A stretch of 64,000 nt of DNA from Micrococcus sp023147585 (lineage in GTDB: Bacteria > Actinomycetota > Actinomycetes > Actinomycetales > Micrococcaceae), in assembly GCF_044872765.1 (NCBI RefSeq), contig NZ_CP085253.1:62001-126000 (forward strand). Direction: 5' to 3'. This document shows, one piece after another, positions 53,584 to 60,683 of the stretch; the first letter of the stretch is position 1; every line of letters starts with the position of its first letter. A program made the translations under genes and the position numbers. The notes beneath the pieces are model-generated. The model did not search any database. It saw nothing but the letters and a program-made list of their open reading frames with translations, and was not told where the DNA came from.

Positions 53584-54069
53584 TCAGTCGGTGACGCCCA
53601 GGAGGCGCCGCAGGCGCTCGACGTGGCCCGTGGCCTTCACGTTGTACAGCGCGTGGACGACCCGGCCGTCGGGGCCGACGACGACGGTGGAGCGGATCAG
53701 GCCCTCGTAGACCTTCCCGTAGTTCTTCTTCTCCCCCCACGCGCCGTAGGCCTGCGCCACGGCGTGGTCCTCGTCCGAGAGGAGCGGGAACGTGAGCTGC
53801 TCCTTCTGCGCGAAGCGGATGATCTTGCCGATCGGGTCGGGGGAGATGCCGAGGACCACGTGGCCGGCGCCGGCGAGGGAGGCGAGGCTGTCGCGGAAGT
53901 CGCACGCCTGGGTGGTGCACCCGGGCGTGGAGGCCGCCGGGTAGAAGTAGACGATCGTGCTCTTGCCCGCGCTGTCGCGCAGGGAGACGGGGCGCCCGTC
54001 CTGGTCCTGGAGGGTGAACGCCGGGGCGACGTCGCCGGGCTGGAGGCGGGAGGAGGTAGCGTCGGTCAT
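53584..54069 (-). CDS. bcp: Thioredoxin-dependent peroxiredoxin (Bcp/PrxQ)
   Basis: Reduces hydroperoxides, using thioredoxin as electron donor. 161 residues; the peroxidatic Cys51 is in YPAASTPGCTTQACDF and the resolving Cys56 is five residues later, the PrxQ helix-alpha-2 arrangement. The start at 54069 follows a TATCGT box by 7 bases; upstream in-frame codons lie before that box. Confidence 0.93.
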   Translation of the reverse strand: MTDATSSRLQPGDVAPAFTLQDQDGRPVSLRDSAGKSTIVYFYPAASTPGCTTQACDFRDSLASLAGAGHVVLGISPDPIGKIIRFAQKEQLTFPLLSDEDHAVAQAYGAWGEKKNYGKVYEGLIRSTVVVGPDGRVVHALYNVKATGHVERLRRLLGVTD

Positions 54070-54076
54070 GCCGCCC

Positions 54077-54082
54077 ACGATA
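54077..54082 (-). promoter_or_regulatory. -10 box TATCGT for leaderless bcp
   Basis: TATCGT on the minus strand ends 7 bases before the bcp ATG, without a Shine-Dalgarno. Confidence 0.65.
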
Positions 54083-54138
54083 GGCGGGGCGCCCGCGCGG
54101 AGGCGAGCGGTCCGCGGAGACGACCCGCGGAGACGAGA

Positions 54139-54170
54139 AGGCCCCGTCATCGCGGCGGCGATGACGGGGC
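54139..54170 (-). terminator. Terminator after tRNA-Lys
   Basis: Perfect 14-bp stem (54139-54152 with 54157-54170) and a GGCG-sized 4-base loop, 10 bases beyond the tRNA 3' end on the minus strand. It separates the tRNA from the bcp promoter. Confidence 0.8.
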
Positions 54171-54180
54171 CCTCTCCTTC

Positions 54181-54256
54181 TGGTGCACCCCCCGGGACTC
54201 GAACCCGGAACCTGCTGATTAAGAGTCAGATGCTCTACCAATTGAGCTAGAGGTGC
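54181..54256 (-). tRNA. tRNA-Lys (anticodon CUU)
   Basis: Acceptor GCACCTC pairs with GGGGTGC, D arm GCTC/GAGC, anticodon stem TCTGA/TCAGC (four pairs plus A-C) around loop CTCTTAA (anticodon CTT), T arm CCGGG-TTCGAGT-CCCGG, and an encoded 3' CCA (54181-54183). It reads AAG, the main lysine codon here. Confidence 0.95.
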
Positions 54257-54311
54257 AGGCGCCGTACGGCCTTCCGATTCTCACCGGCGCGCCGTGCAAC
54301 GAGTGGAAACC

Positions 54312-54815
54312 CTACCAGGTCTTCGGGGCGCCGTCCAAGCCTGGGTCGGGCGTGACCGCCTCCGCCGGGTCCGAGACCGCATACAGCCGGTCCAGCTCGT
54401 CCATGAACGCGGTCATGAATCCGTGGAAATCCGCGGCGTCCGCGCGCTGGTCGAGATCTGCGACACCGTCCTCGGTGAGATCCCCCACAGGGACACGCGC
54501 GTGCTCGGACACGTCGAACCACGTGCGGAAGCCGGTGACGGTCTCCACCTGGTAGCCGGAGCCCGTGTCCGCCACGGTCGCCACGTTGTGCAGCCCCACC
54601 GTCACGGGGTCCGGCTCCTGCGGCGCGCGGAGCACCGGCTCGGTGGCCGGGTCCACAGGGCAGAGGACCATCTCGAGAGGCACGTGGCGGTAGCCGATCA
54701 CGAGGGGCGTGGAGGAGCCGGAGGGCTGCCCGTACACGAGGTTGTAATCGCCGTGGTTGAACACCCGCGCGTCGAATGCGGCGCGGAGGCGGCGCATGAG
54801 GTGGGGGGAGTCCAT
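54312..54815 (-). CDS. Protein of unknown function
   Basis: A soluble 167-residue protein I cannot place in a family. It has no signal peptide or membrane helix. Notable parts are NHGDYNLVYGQPSG, IGYRHVPLEMVLCPVD and a C-terminal acidic DFHGFMTAFMDELDRLYAVSD. Codon bias matches the real genes. The ATG at 54815 is chosen because a TAGCGT box ends 7 bases before it; the frame stays open for 25 codons upstream. Divergent from ilvD. Confidence 0.7.
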   Translation of the reverse strand: MDSPHLMRRLRAAFDARVFNHGDYNLVYGQPSGSSTPLVIGYRHVPLEMVLCPVDPATEPVLRAPQEPDPVTVGLHNVATVADTGSGYQVETVTGFRTWFDVSEHARVPVGDLTEDGVADLDQRADAADFHGFMTAFMDELDRLYAVSDPAEAVTPDPGLDGAPKTW

Positions 54816-54822
54816 GTGTCCC

Positions 54823-54828
54823 ACGCTA
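54823..54828 (-). promoter_or_regulatory. -10 box TAGCGT for the leaderless unknown gene
   Basis: TAGCGT on the minus strand ends 7 bases before the ATG at 54815. Confidence 0.65.
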
Positions 54829-54928
54829 CGCGTCGCGGCAGGAGGGCGCCACGTGAGGCGTCCGAGCGGAACCCCTCCGCGTCGTGTCACATCGTGACCC
54901 GTCCCATGGCCGGCGGGCCCGCCGTCCC

Positions 54929-54934
54929 TAGACT
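54929..54934 (+). promoter_or_regulatory. -10 box TAGACT for leaderless ilvD
   Basis: TAGACT ends 6 bases before the ilvD ATG, with no Shine-Dalgarno between. Confidence 0.7.
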
Positions 54935-54940
54935 GCGCCC

Positions 54941-56689
54941 ATGGAGAACACCGAGGCCCAGGGCTCCGCAGCCCCCGTCAGCACCGCCCCCGCCACGCCC
55001 GCCCCGGACATGAAGCCGCGCTCGCGCGACGTCACCGACGGCATGGAGCGCGCCGCCTCGCGCGGCATGCTCCGCGCCGTGGGCCTGGGCGACGACGACT
55101 TCGCCAAGCCCCAGATCGGCATCGCGTCCTCCTGGAACGAGATCACGCCGTGCAACCTCTCCCTGGACCGTCTCGCCCAGGCGGCCAAGGAGGGCGTCCA
55201 CGCCGACGGCGGCTATCCGCTCGAGTTCGGCACCGTCTCCGTCTCGGACGGCATCTCGATGGGCCACGAGGGCATGCACTTCTCCCTCGTCTCCCGCGAG
55301 GTGATCGCCGACTCCGTGGAGACGGTCATGATGGCCGAGCGCCTCGACGGCTCGGTGCTCCTGGCCGGCTGCGACAAGTCCCTGCCCGGCATGCTCATGG
55401 CCGCGGCCCGCCTCGACCTGGCCAGCGTGTTCGTCTACGCCGGCTCCACGATGCCCGGCCACGCGCGCCTCTCCGACGGCACCGAGAAGCAGGTGACGAT
55501 CATCGACGCGTTCGAGGCGGTCGGCGCGTGTGCCCGCGGCCTCATGAGCGAGGAGGACCTGCTGCGCATCGAGAAGGCGATCGTCCCCACCGAGGGCGCG
55601 TGCGGCGGCATGTACACCGCCAACACGATGGCCTCGATCGGCGAGGCGCTCGGCATGTCCCTGCCCGGCTCGGCCACGCCGCCCTCGCCGGACCGCCGCC
55701 GCGACGACTTCGCGCGCCGCTCCGGCGCCGCCGTCGTCCAACTCCTGCGCCTCGGCATCACCGCCCGGGACATCATGACGAAGGAGGCGTTCGAGAACGC
55801 CATCGCCGTGACCATGGCGTTCGGCGGCTCCACGAACGCGGTGCTGCACCTCCTCGCGATCGCGCGGGAGGCCGGCGTGGACCTCACCCTGGACGACTTC
55901 AACCGCGTGGGCGACCGCGTCCCGCACATCGCCGACCTCAAGCCCTTCGGCCGCTACGTGATGACGGACGTGGACCGCGTGGGCGGCGTGCCCGTGGTCA
56001 TGAAGGCGCTGCTGGACGAGGGGCTGCTCCACGGCGATGCGCTCACGGTGACGGGAAAGACCCTTGCCGAGAACCTCGCCGCCCTGGCGCCGGACCCCGT
56101 GGACGGCACCGTCATCCGCCGCATGGACGAGCCCATGCACCCCAACGGCGGCATCGCGGTCCTGCGGGGCAGCCTCGCCCCGGAGGGCGCCGTCGTGAAG
56201 TCCGCCGGCTTCGACGCGGACGTCTTCGAGGGCACCGCCCGCGTGTTCGACCGCGAGCGCGCCGCCATGGACGCCCTCGAGGACGGCACCATCGCCGCGG
56301 GCGACGTCGTCGTGATCCGCTACGAGGGCCCGCGCGGCGGCCCGGGCATGCGGGAGATGCTCGCCATCACCGGCGCGATCAAGGGCGCCGGCCTCGGCAA
56401 GGACGTCCTGCTCCTCACCGACGGGCGCTTCTCCGGCGGCACCACGGGCCTGTGCATCGGGCACATCGCGCCCGAGGCGGCCGACGGCGGGCCGATCGCC
56501 CTGGTGCGCGACGGCGACCGGATCCGCGTGGACATCGCGGGCCGGACGCTCGACATCCTGGTGGACGCGGCCGAGCTGGAGGCGCGCCGGGCGGACTGGA
56601 CGCCCGTCCCGCCGAAGTTCACCACGGGGGTGCTGGGCAAGTACGCCAAGCTCGTGCACTCCGCGGCCGAAGGTGCGTACCTGGGCTAA
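54941..56689 (+). CDS. ilvD: Dihydroxy-acid dehydratase
   Basis: Iron-sulfur enzyme making the 2-oxo acids that precede valine, leucine and isoleucine. The 582-residue protein shows the cluster cysteines in LAGCDKSLPGM and TEGACGGMYTANTMA, the substrate loop FGGSTNAVLHLLAIA, and the C-terminal TDGRFSGGTTGLCIGHIAPEA whose Ser acts as base in this family. It is separated from ilvB by 323 bases with repeats and hairpins, so the other ilv genes probably have their own promoter. Confidence 0.97.
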   Translation: MENTEAQGSAAPVSTAPATPAPDMKPRSRDVTDGMERAASRGMLRAVGLGDDDFAKPQIGIASSWNEITPCNLSLDRLAQAAKEGVHADGGYPLEFGTVSVSDGISMGHEGMHFSLVSREVIADSVETVMMAERLDGSVLLAGCDKSLPGMLMAAARLDLASVFVYAGSTMPGHARLSDGTEKQVTIIDAFEAVGACARGLMSEEDLLRIEKAIVPTEGACGGMYTANTMASIGEALGMSLPGSATPPSPDRRRDDFARRSGAAVVQLLRLGITARDIMTKEAFENAIAVTMAFGGSTNAVLHLLAIAREAGVDLTLDDFNRVGDRVPHIADLKPFGRYVMTDVDRVGGVPVVMKALLDEGLLHGDALTVTGKTLAENLAALAPDPVDGTVIRRMDEPMHPNGGIAVLRGSLAPEGAVVKSAGFDADVFEGTARVFDRERAAMDALEDGTIAAGDVVVIRYEGPRGGPGMREMLAITGAIKGAGLGKDVLLLTDGRFSGGTTGLCIGHIAPEAADGGPIALVRDGDRIRVDIAGRTLDILVDAAELEARRADWTPVPPKFTTGVLGKYAKLVHSAAEGAYLG

Positions 56690-56717
56690 GGCCTGAGGCC
56701 TGAGGCCTGAGGCCTGA
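56690..56717 (+). repeat. GGCCTGA 7-bp tandem repeat, four copies
   Basis: Four exact copies of GGCCTGA directly after the ilvD stop codon. Each unit includes the palindrome AGGCCT across its junction. Non-coding; copy number may vary by strand slippage. Confidence 0.9.
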
Positions 56718-57012
56718 GGTGGGCGCGGGCGCGCGGGTGCTGCGGCATGGACGCATGGGGGGCGCCACGTGGGCCACGTCTCACATGGCGAGACATGGAT
56801 GTCTCAAGTGGTGGTCGCCACGCAGGGGTCCCCATACTGGAGCCACCGACGAACGACCCGGCGGTCGGCGGCCCCACCTCAGGCCGTGACCGCACTCCGA
56901 TCCGCCCGGCACTGCAGGACACCCCCAGCCACCCCGACGGATCACCCGGACCATCGTCCGGCGTGCCCCGCATGCCGGACGCCAGCAGCGATGAGCGCAG
57001 TGAGGTGCACTG
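56718..57012 (+). other. ilvB leader region with alternative hairpins
   Basis: No neighbour-like gene is seen. Two mutually exclusive stems share one arm: GTCTC (56778-56782) with GAGAC (56790-56794), or GAGACA (56790-56795) with TGTCTC (56800-56805). An outer GGCGCCAC/GTGGTCGCC pair could enclose them. A weak open frame (56747-57013) ends in TGATG overlapping the ilvB start and contains a rare ATA-CTG (Ile-Leu) pair at 56834. Attenuation is known for ilvB in other actinobacteria; here it is only suggested. The gene-proximal box GTGAGGTG precedes ilvB. Confidence 0.4.
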
Positions 57013-58830
57013 ATGAGCCCGACCCCCCGCCCCGAGTCCGCGGCGCCGCGCGTCCCCGGCCCGGGGAATCGCGTGGAGCCCACCCGCATGACGGGGTCCG
57101 AGGGCCTGATCCGCGCGCTCGAGGAGCTCGGGGTCACGGACGTCTTCGGGCTGCCCGGCGGAGCGATCCTCCCCACGTACGACCCGCTGATGGACTCCTC
57201 CGTCATCCGCCACATCCTGGTGCGCCACGAGCAGGGCGCGGGCCACGCGGCCCAGGGCTACCACCTCGCCACGGGCCGTCCCGGCGTGGCCATCGCGACG
57301 TCGGGGCCGGGGGCCACCAACCTCGTCACCGCGATCGCCGACGCGCACATGGACTCCCAGGCCGTCGTGTTCATCACGGGCCAGGTCACCTCCGCGGCCA
57401 TCGGCTCGGACGCCTTCCAGGAGGCGGACATCGTCGGCATCACGATGCCCATCACGAAGCACTCGCGCCTCGTCACCCGCGCGGAGGACATTCCGCTGGC
57501 GCTCGCGGAGGCCTTCCACATCGCGACCACGGGGCGTCCGGGCCCCGTGCTGATCGACGTCACGAAGGACGCCCAACAGGGCGAGCTCGAGTTCTCCTGG
57601 CCGCCGCGGCTGGAGCTGCCCGGCTACCGACCCGTGCTGCGCGGCCATCCCCGCCAGGTCAAGGAGGCCGTCCGCCTCATCGCCGAGGCCCGGCGCCCCG
57701 TGCTGTACGTGGGCGGCGGCGTGGCCCGCGGCGAGGCGTCCGCGGAGCTGCGCGAGCTGGCCGAGGCCACCGGCGCCCCCGTGGTCACCACGCTCACGGC
57801 GCGCGGCGTGTTCCCGGACTCCCACCCCCAGCACCTCGGCATGCCCGGCATGCACGGCTCGGTGCCGGCGGTCGCCGCCCTCCAGCAGGCGGACCTGCTC
57901 ATCGCCCTCGGCGCCCGCTTCGACGACCGCGTGACCGGGCACCTCGAGTCCTTCGCTCCGGGCTCGCGCGTGATCCACGTGGACGTGGACCCCGCCGAGA
58001 TCTCGAAGAACCGCCTCGCGGACGTGCCGATCGTGGGGTCCGTCAAGGAGGTCATCCCGGACCTCACGGCGGCGCTGCGGGCGGCGGCCGAGCAGGCGCC
58101 GCTGCCGGACCTCGCCCCGTGGTGGGCCGTGCTGGACCGGCTGCGACAGACCTACCCGCTCGGCTGGACCGATCCGGCGGACGGGCTCATGGCCCCGCAG
58201 CACGTGATCTCGCGGCTCTCCGCGCTCTCCGGCCCCGAGGCCGTGTACGTGGCCGGCGTGGGCCAGCACCAGATGTGGTCCAGTCAGTTCGTGCAGTACG
58301 AGCGCCCCCGGCAGTGGCTGAACTCCGCGGGCCTGGGGACCATGGGCTTCTCCGTGCCCGCCGCGATGGGCGCCAAGGTCGGAGACCCGGACCGCGTGGT
58401 CTGGGCGATCGACGGCGACGGCTGCTTCCAGATGACCAACCAGGAGCTCGCCACCTGCGTGATCAACCGGATCCCCATCAAGGTGGCGGTGATCAACAAC
58501 TCCTCGCTCGGCATGGTGCGCCAGTGGCAGACCCTGTTCTACGACGGCCGCTACTCCAACACGGACCTCAACACGGGCCACGGCACGGCCCGCGTGCCCG
58601 ACTTCGTGAAGCTGGCGGACGCCTACGGCGCGGTCGGGCTGCGCTGCGAGCGCACCGAGGACCTGGACGACACCATCCGCCGGGCCCTGGAGGTCGACGA
58701 CCGCCCCGTCGTCGTCGACTTCGTGGTCTCCCGCGATGCGATGGTGTGGCCCATGGTCCCCGCGGGCGTGAGCAACGACGCGATCCAGGTGGCCCGAGGG
58801 ATGACGCCCGAGTGGGACCAGGAGGACTGA
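57013..58830 (+). CDS. ilvB: Acetolactate synthase, large subunit
   Basis: TPP- and FAD-dependent catalytic subunit that condenses pyruvate with pyruvate or 2-oxobutyrate. The 605-residue protein has the activating Glu in LVRHEQGAGHAAQGYH, the FAD-binding middle domain (LIALGARFDDRVTGHLE), and the TPP motif GDGCFQMTNQELAT ending in NN (about 474-502). It is followed by its regulatory subunit 6 bases later. Confidence 0.97.
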   Translation: MSPTPRPESAAPRVPGPGNRVEPTRMTGSEGLIRALEELGVTDVFGLPGGAILPTYDPLMDSSVIRHILVRHEQGAGHAAQGYHLATGRPGVAIATSGPGATNLVTAIADAHMDSQAVVFITGQVTSAAIGSDAFQEADIVGITMPITKHSRLVTRAEDIPLALAEAFHIATTGRPGPVLIDVTKDAQQGELEFSWPPRLELPGYRPVLRGHPRQVKEAVRLIAEARRPVLYVGGGVARGEASAELRELAEATGAPVVTTLTARGVFPDSHPQHLGMPGMHGSVPAVAALQQADLLIALGARFDDRVTGHLESFAPGSRVIHVDVDPAEISKNRLADVPIVGSVKEVIPDLTAALRAAAEQAPLPDLAPWWAVLDRLRQTYPLGWTDPADGLMAPQHVISRLSALSGPEAVYVAGVGQHQMWSSQFVQYERPRQWLNSAGLGTMGFSVPAAMGAKVGDPDRVVWAIDGDGCFQMTNQELATCVINRIPIKVAVINNSSLGMVRQWQTLFYDGRYSNTDLNTGHGTARVPDFVKLADAYGAVGLRCERTEDLDDTIRRALEVDDRPVVVDFVVSRDAMVWPMVPAGVSNDAIQVARGMTPEWDQED

Positions 58831-58836
58831 GGAGCG

Positions 58837-59352
58837 ATGACCGTGGAACGACACACCCTGTCCGTGCTCGTGGAGGACGTCCCGGGCACGCTCACCCGCG
58901 TGGCCGGCCTGTTCGCCCGCCGCGCCTTCAACATCCACTCGCTCGCCGTGGGCGTCACCGAGGTGCCCGGGGTCTCCCGGATCACCGTCGTGGTGGACGC
59001 GGACGCCCACCTGCTGGAGCAGGTCACGAAGCAGCTCAACAAGCTGATCAACGTGCTCAAGGTGGTGGAGCTGGCCGACGACTCCTCGGTGCAGCGCGAC
59101 CACCTGCTGGTCAAGGTCCGCGCCGACGCCGCCACCCGCGGCCAGGTGGTGCAGGCCGCCGACCTCTTCCGCGCCCACGTGGTGGACGTGGCCCCCGACT
59201 CGCTCACCCTCGAGGCCACCGGCACCCGGGAGAAGCTCCAGGCCTTCCTGGACCTCATGGAGCCGTACGGCGTGCGCGAGCTCGTCCGCTCCGGCACCGT
59301 GGCCCTGTCCCGCGGCTCGCGCTCCATGACCGACCGGGCCCAGGCCCGCTGA
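58837..59352 (+). CDS. ilvN: Acetolactate synthase, small subunit
   Basis: Regulatory subunit, 171 residues, that gives valine feedback control to IlvB. The N-terminal ACT domain is clear (TLSVLVEDVPGTLTRVAGLF, then RRAFNIHSLAVG), followed by the ALS-ss C-terminal domain with RDHLLVKVRAD and YGVRELVRSGTVALSRG. A GAGGAGCG site precedes the ATG. Confidence 0.96.
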   Translation: MTVERHTLSVLVEDVPGTLTRVAGLFARRAFNIHSLAVGVTEVPGVSRITVVVDADAHLLEQVTKQLNKLINVLKVVELADDSSVQRDHLLVKVRADAATRGQVVQAADLFRAHVVDVAPDSLTLEATGTREKLQAFLDLMEPYGVRELVRSGTVALSRGSRSMTDRAQAR

Positions 59353-59406
59353 GCCGGCCGCCGAGCCCGCACACCCTCTGATCCCCCTCACCGCTAGGAG
59401 ACCGCA

Positions 59407-60438
59407 ATGACCGCCACGAAGTTCTACGACGACGACGCCGACCTCTCGATCATCCAGGGCCGCACCGTGGCCGTGATCGGCTACGGCTCGCAGGGCCACG
59501 CGCACTCGCTGTCCCTGCGCGACTCGGGCGTGGACGTCCGCATCGGCCTCGCCGAGGGCTCGACGTCCTGTGCGAAGGCCGAGGCCGAGGGCCTGCGCGT
59601 CGTGGACGTGGCCACCGCCGCCGCGGAAGCCGACCTCATCATGATCCTCACCCCGGACCAGGTTCAGGCCGACGTGTACGCCGAGCACATCGCTCCGAAC
59701 CTCCAGGACGGCGACGCCCTGTTCTTCGCGCACGGCTTCAACGTCCGCTACGGCTACATCAAGGCCCCCAAGGGCGTGGACGTCGCCCTCGTGGCCCCCA
59801 AGGGCCCGGGCCACGTGGTCCGCCGCGAGTTCGAGGCCGGCCGCGGCGTGCCCGCCCTCATCGCGGTCGAGCAGGACGCCTCCGGCGAGGCCCGCGCGCT
59901 GGCGCTGTCCTACGCGAAGGCGATCGGCGGCACCCGCGCCGGCGTCATCGAGACCACCTTCACCGAGGAGACCGAGTCGGACCTCTTCGGCGAGCAGGCC
60001 GTGCTGTGCGGCGGCGCGTCCCAGCTGGTGCAGTACGGCTTCGAGACCCTGGTGGAGGCCGGCTACCAGCCCGAGATCGCCTACTTCGAGGTGCTGCACG
60101 AGCTCAAGCTGATCGTGGACCTCATGGTGGAGGGCGGCATCGCCAAGCAGCGCTGGTCCGTCTCGGACACGGCCGAGTACGGCGACTACGTCTCCGGCCC
60201 GCGCGTGATCGACCCCTCCGTGAAGGAGAACATGAAGGCCGTGCTGGCCGACATCCAGGACGGCGCCTTCGCGAAGCGCTTCATGGAGGACCAGAAGGCC
60301 GGCGCCCCGGAGTTCAGTGAGCTCCGCGCGAAGGGCGAGGCCCACCCGATCGAGAAGACCGGCCGTGAGCTGCGCCAGATGTTCGCGTGGCTCAAGGACA
60401 CCGACGACGACTACACCGAGGGCACCGCGGCCCGCTGA
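59407..60438 (+). CDS. ilvC: Ketol-acid reductoisomerase (class I)
   Basis: NADPH- and Mg-dependent isomerisation and reduction of acetohydroxy acids. The 343-residue short form has the Rossmann loop AVIGYGSQGHAHSLSLRDSG and the metal-site TFTEETESDLFGEQAVLCGG. Start ATG after TAGGAGACCGCA. Third gene of ilvBNC; followed by a strong inverted repeat. Confidence 0.97.
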   Translation: MTATKFYDDDADLSIIQGRTVAVIGYGSQGHAHSLSLRDSGVDVRIGLAEGSTSCAKAEAEGLRVVDVATAAAEADLIMILTPDQVQADVYAEHIAPNLQDGDALFFAHGFNVRYGYIKAPKGVDVALVAPKGPGHVVRREFEAGRGVPALIAVEQDASGEARALALSYAKAIGGTRAGVIETTFTEETESDLFGEQAVLCGGASQLVQYGFETLVEAGYQPEIAYFEVLHELKLIVDLMVEGGIAKQRWSVSDTAEYGDYVSGPRVIDPSVKENMKAVLADIQDGAFAKRFMEDQKAGAPEFSELRAKGEAHPIEKTGRELRQMFAWLKDTDDDYTEGTAAR

Positions 60439-60455
60439 GCCGCGGTCCGGACCCT

Positions 60456-60513
60456 CGAGTGGTCACGACACGCCACGTGCACCGCGGACGTGACGGCGTG
60501 TCGTGACCACTCG
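60456..60513. repeat. 19-bp perfect inverted repeat between ilvC and serA
   Basis: Arms 60456-60474 and 60495-60513 match perfectly (each arm contains GTGGTCACGACACGCC or its complement) with a 20-base loop holding ACGTGCACC and GGACGTGAC. It starts 18 bases after the ilvC stop, so it can end the ilvBNC transcript, but the arm length is unusual for a plain terminator. Confidence 0.85.
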
Positions 60514-60515
60514 GC

Positions 60516-60566
60516 TGCGGCGTCGAAAGGGACTCCCTGCGGCGTCGAAAGGGACTCCCTGCGGCG
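60516..60566 (+). repeat. 22-bp direct repeats upstream of serA
   Basis: Two identical 22-bp units (60516-60537, 60538-60559), each with the near-palindrome AGGGACTCCCT, and a 7-base start of a third. They lie about 40 bases before the TAGGCT box of serA and could be operator sites. Confidence 0.85.
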
Positions 60567-60603
60567 CCGCCGTCGTCTGCGGTCCATGACAGATCCATGC
60601 GGC

Positions 60604-60609
60604 TAGGCT
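60604..60609 (+). promoter_or_regulatory. Candidate -10 box for serA
   Basis: TAGGCT is about 75 bases before the serA GTG, giving a leader with a normal AAGGAG ribosome site. Confidence 0.5.
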
Positions 60610-60683
60610 CGAGGCGGCGACGCGGGCCGCGCACCATCTGCCCACGTCGCCCCACCGTGCCACCGCCGAACAAGGAGCCGCCC

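Noticed and set aside
54816..54890. Upstream in-frame extension of the unknown gene
   Set aside because: It covers the TAGCGT promoter box and has weak codon bias; ATG at 54815 fits the leaderless pattern.
56701..57012. T-box riboswitch before ilvB
   Set aside because: I could not find the T-box core sequence or a specifier-loop stem; the short alternative stems do not need that model.
56747..57013. 88-codon open frame before ilvB as a real protein gene
   Set aside because: Third-position GC is much lower than in neighbouring genes and there is no recognisable domain. It is kept only as a possible leader frame in the findings.
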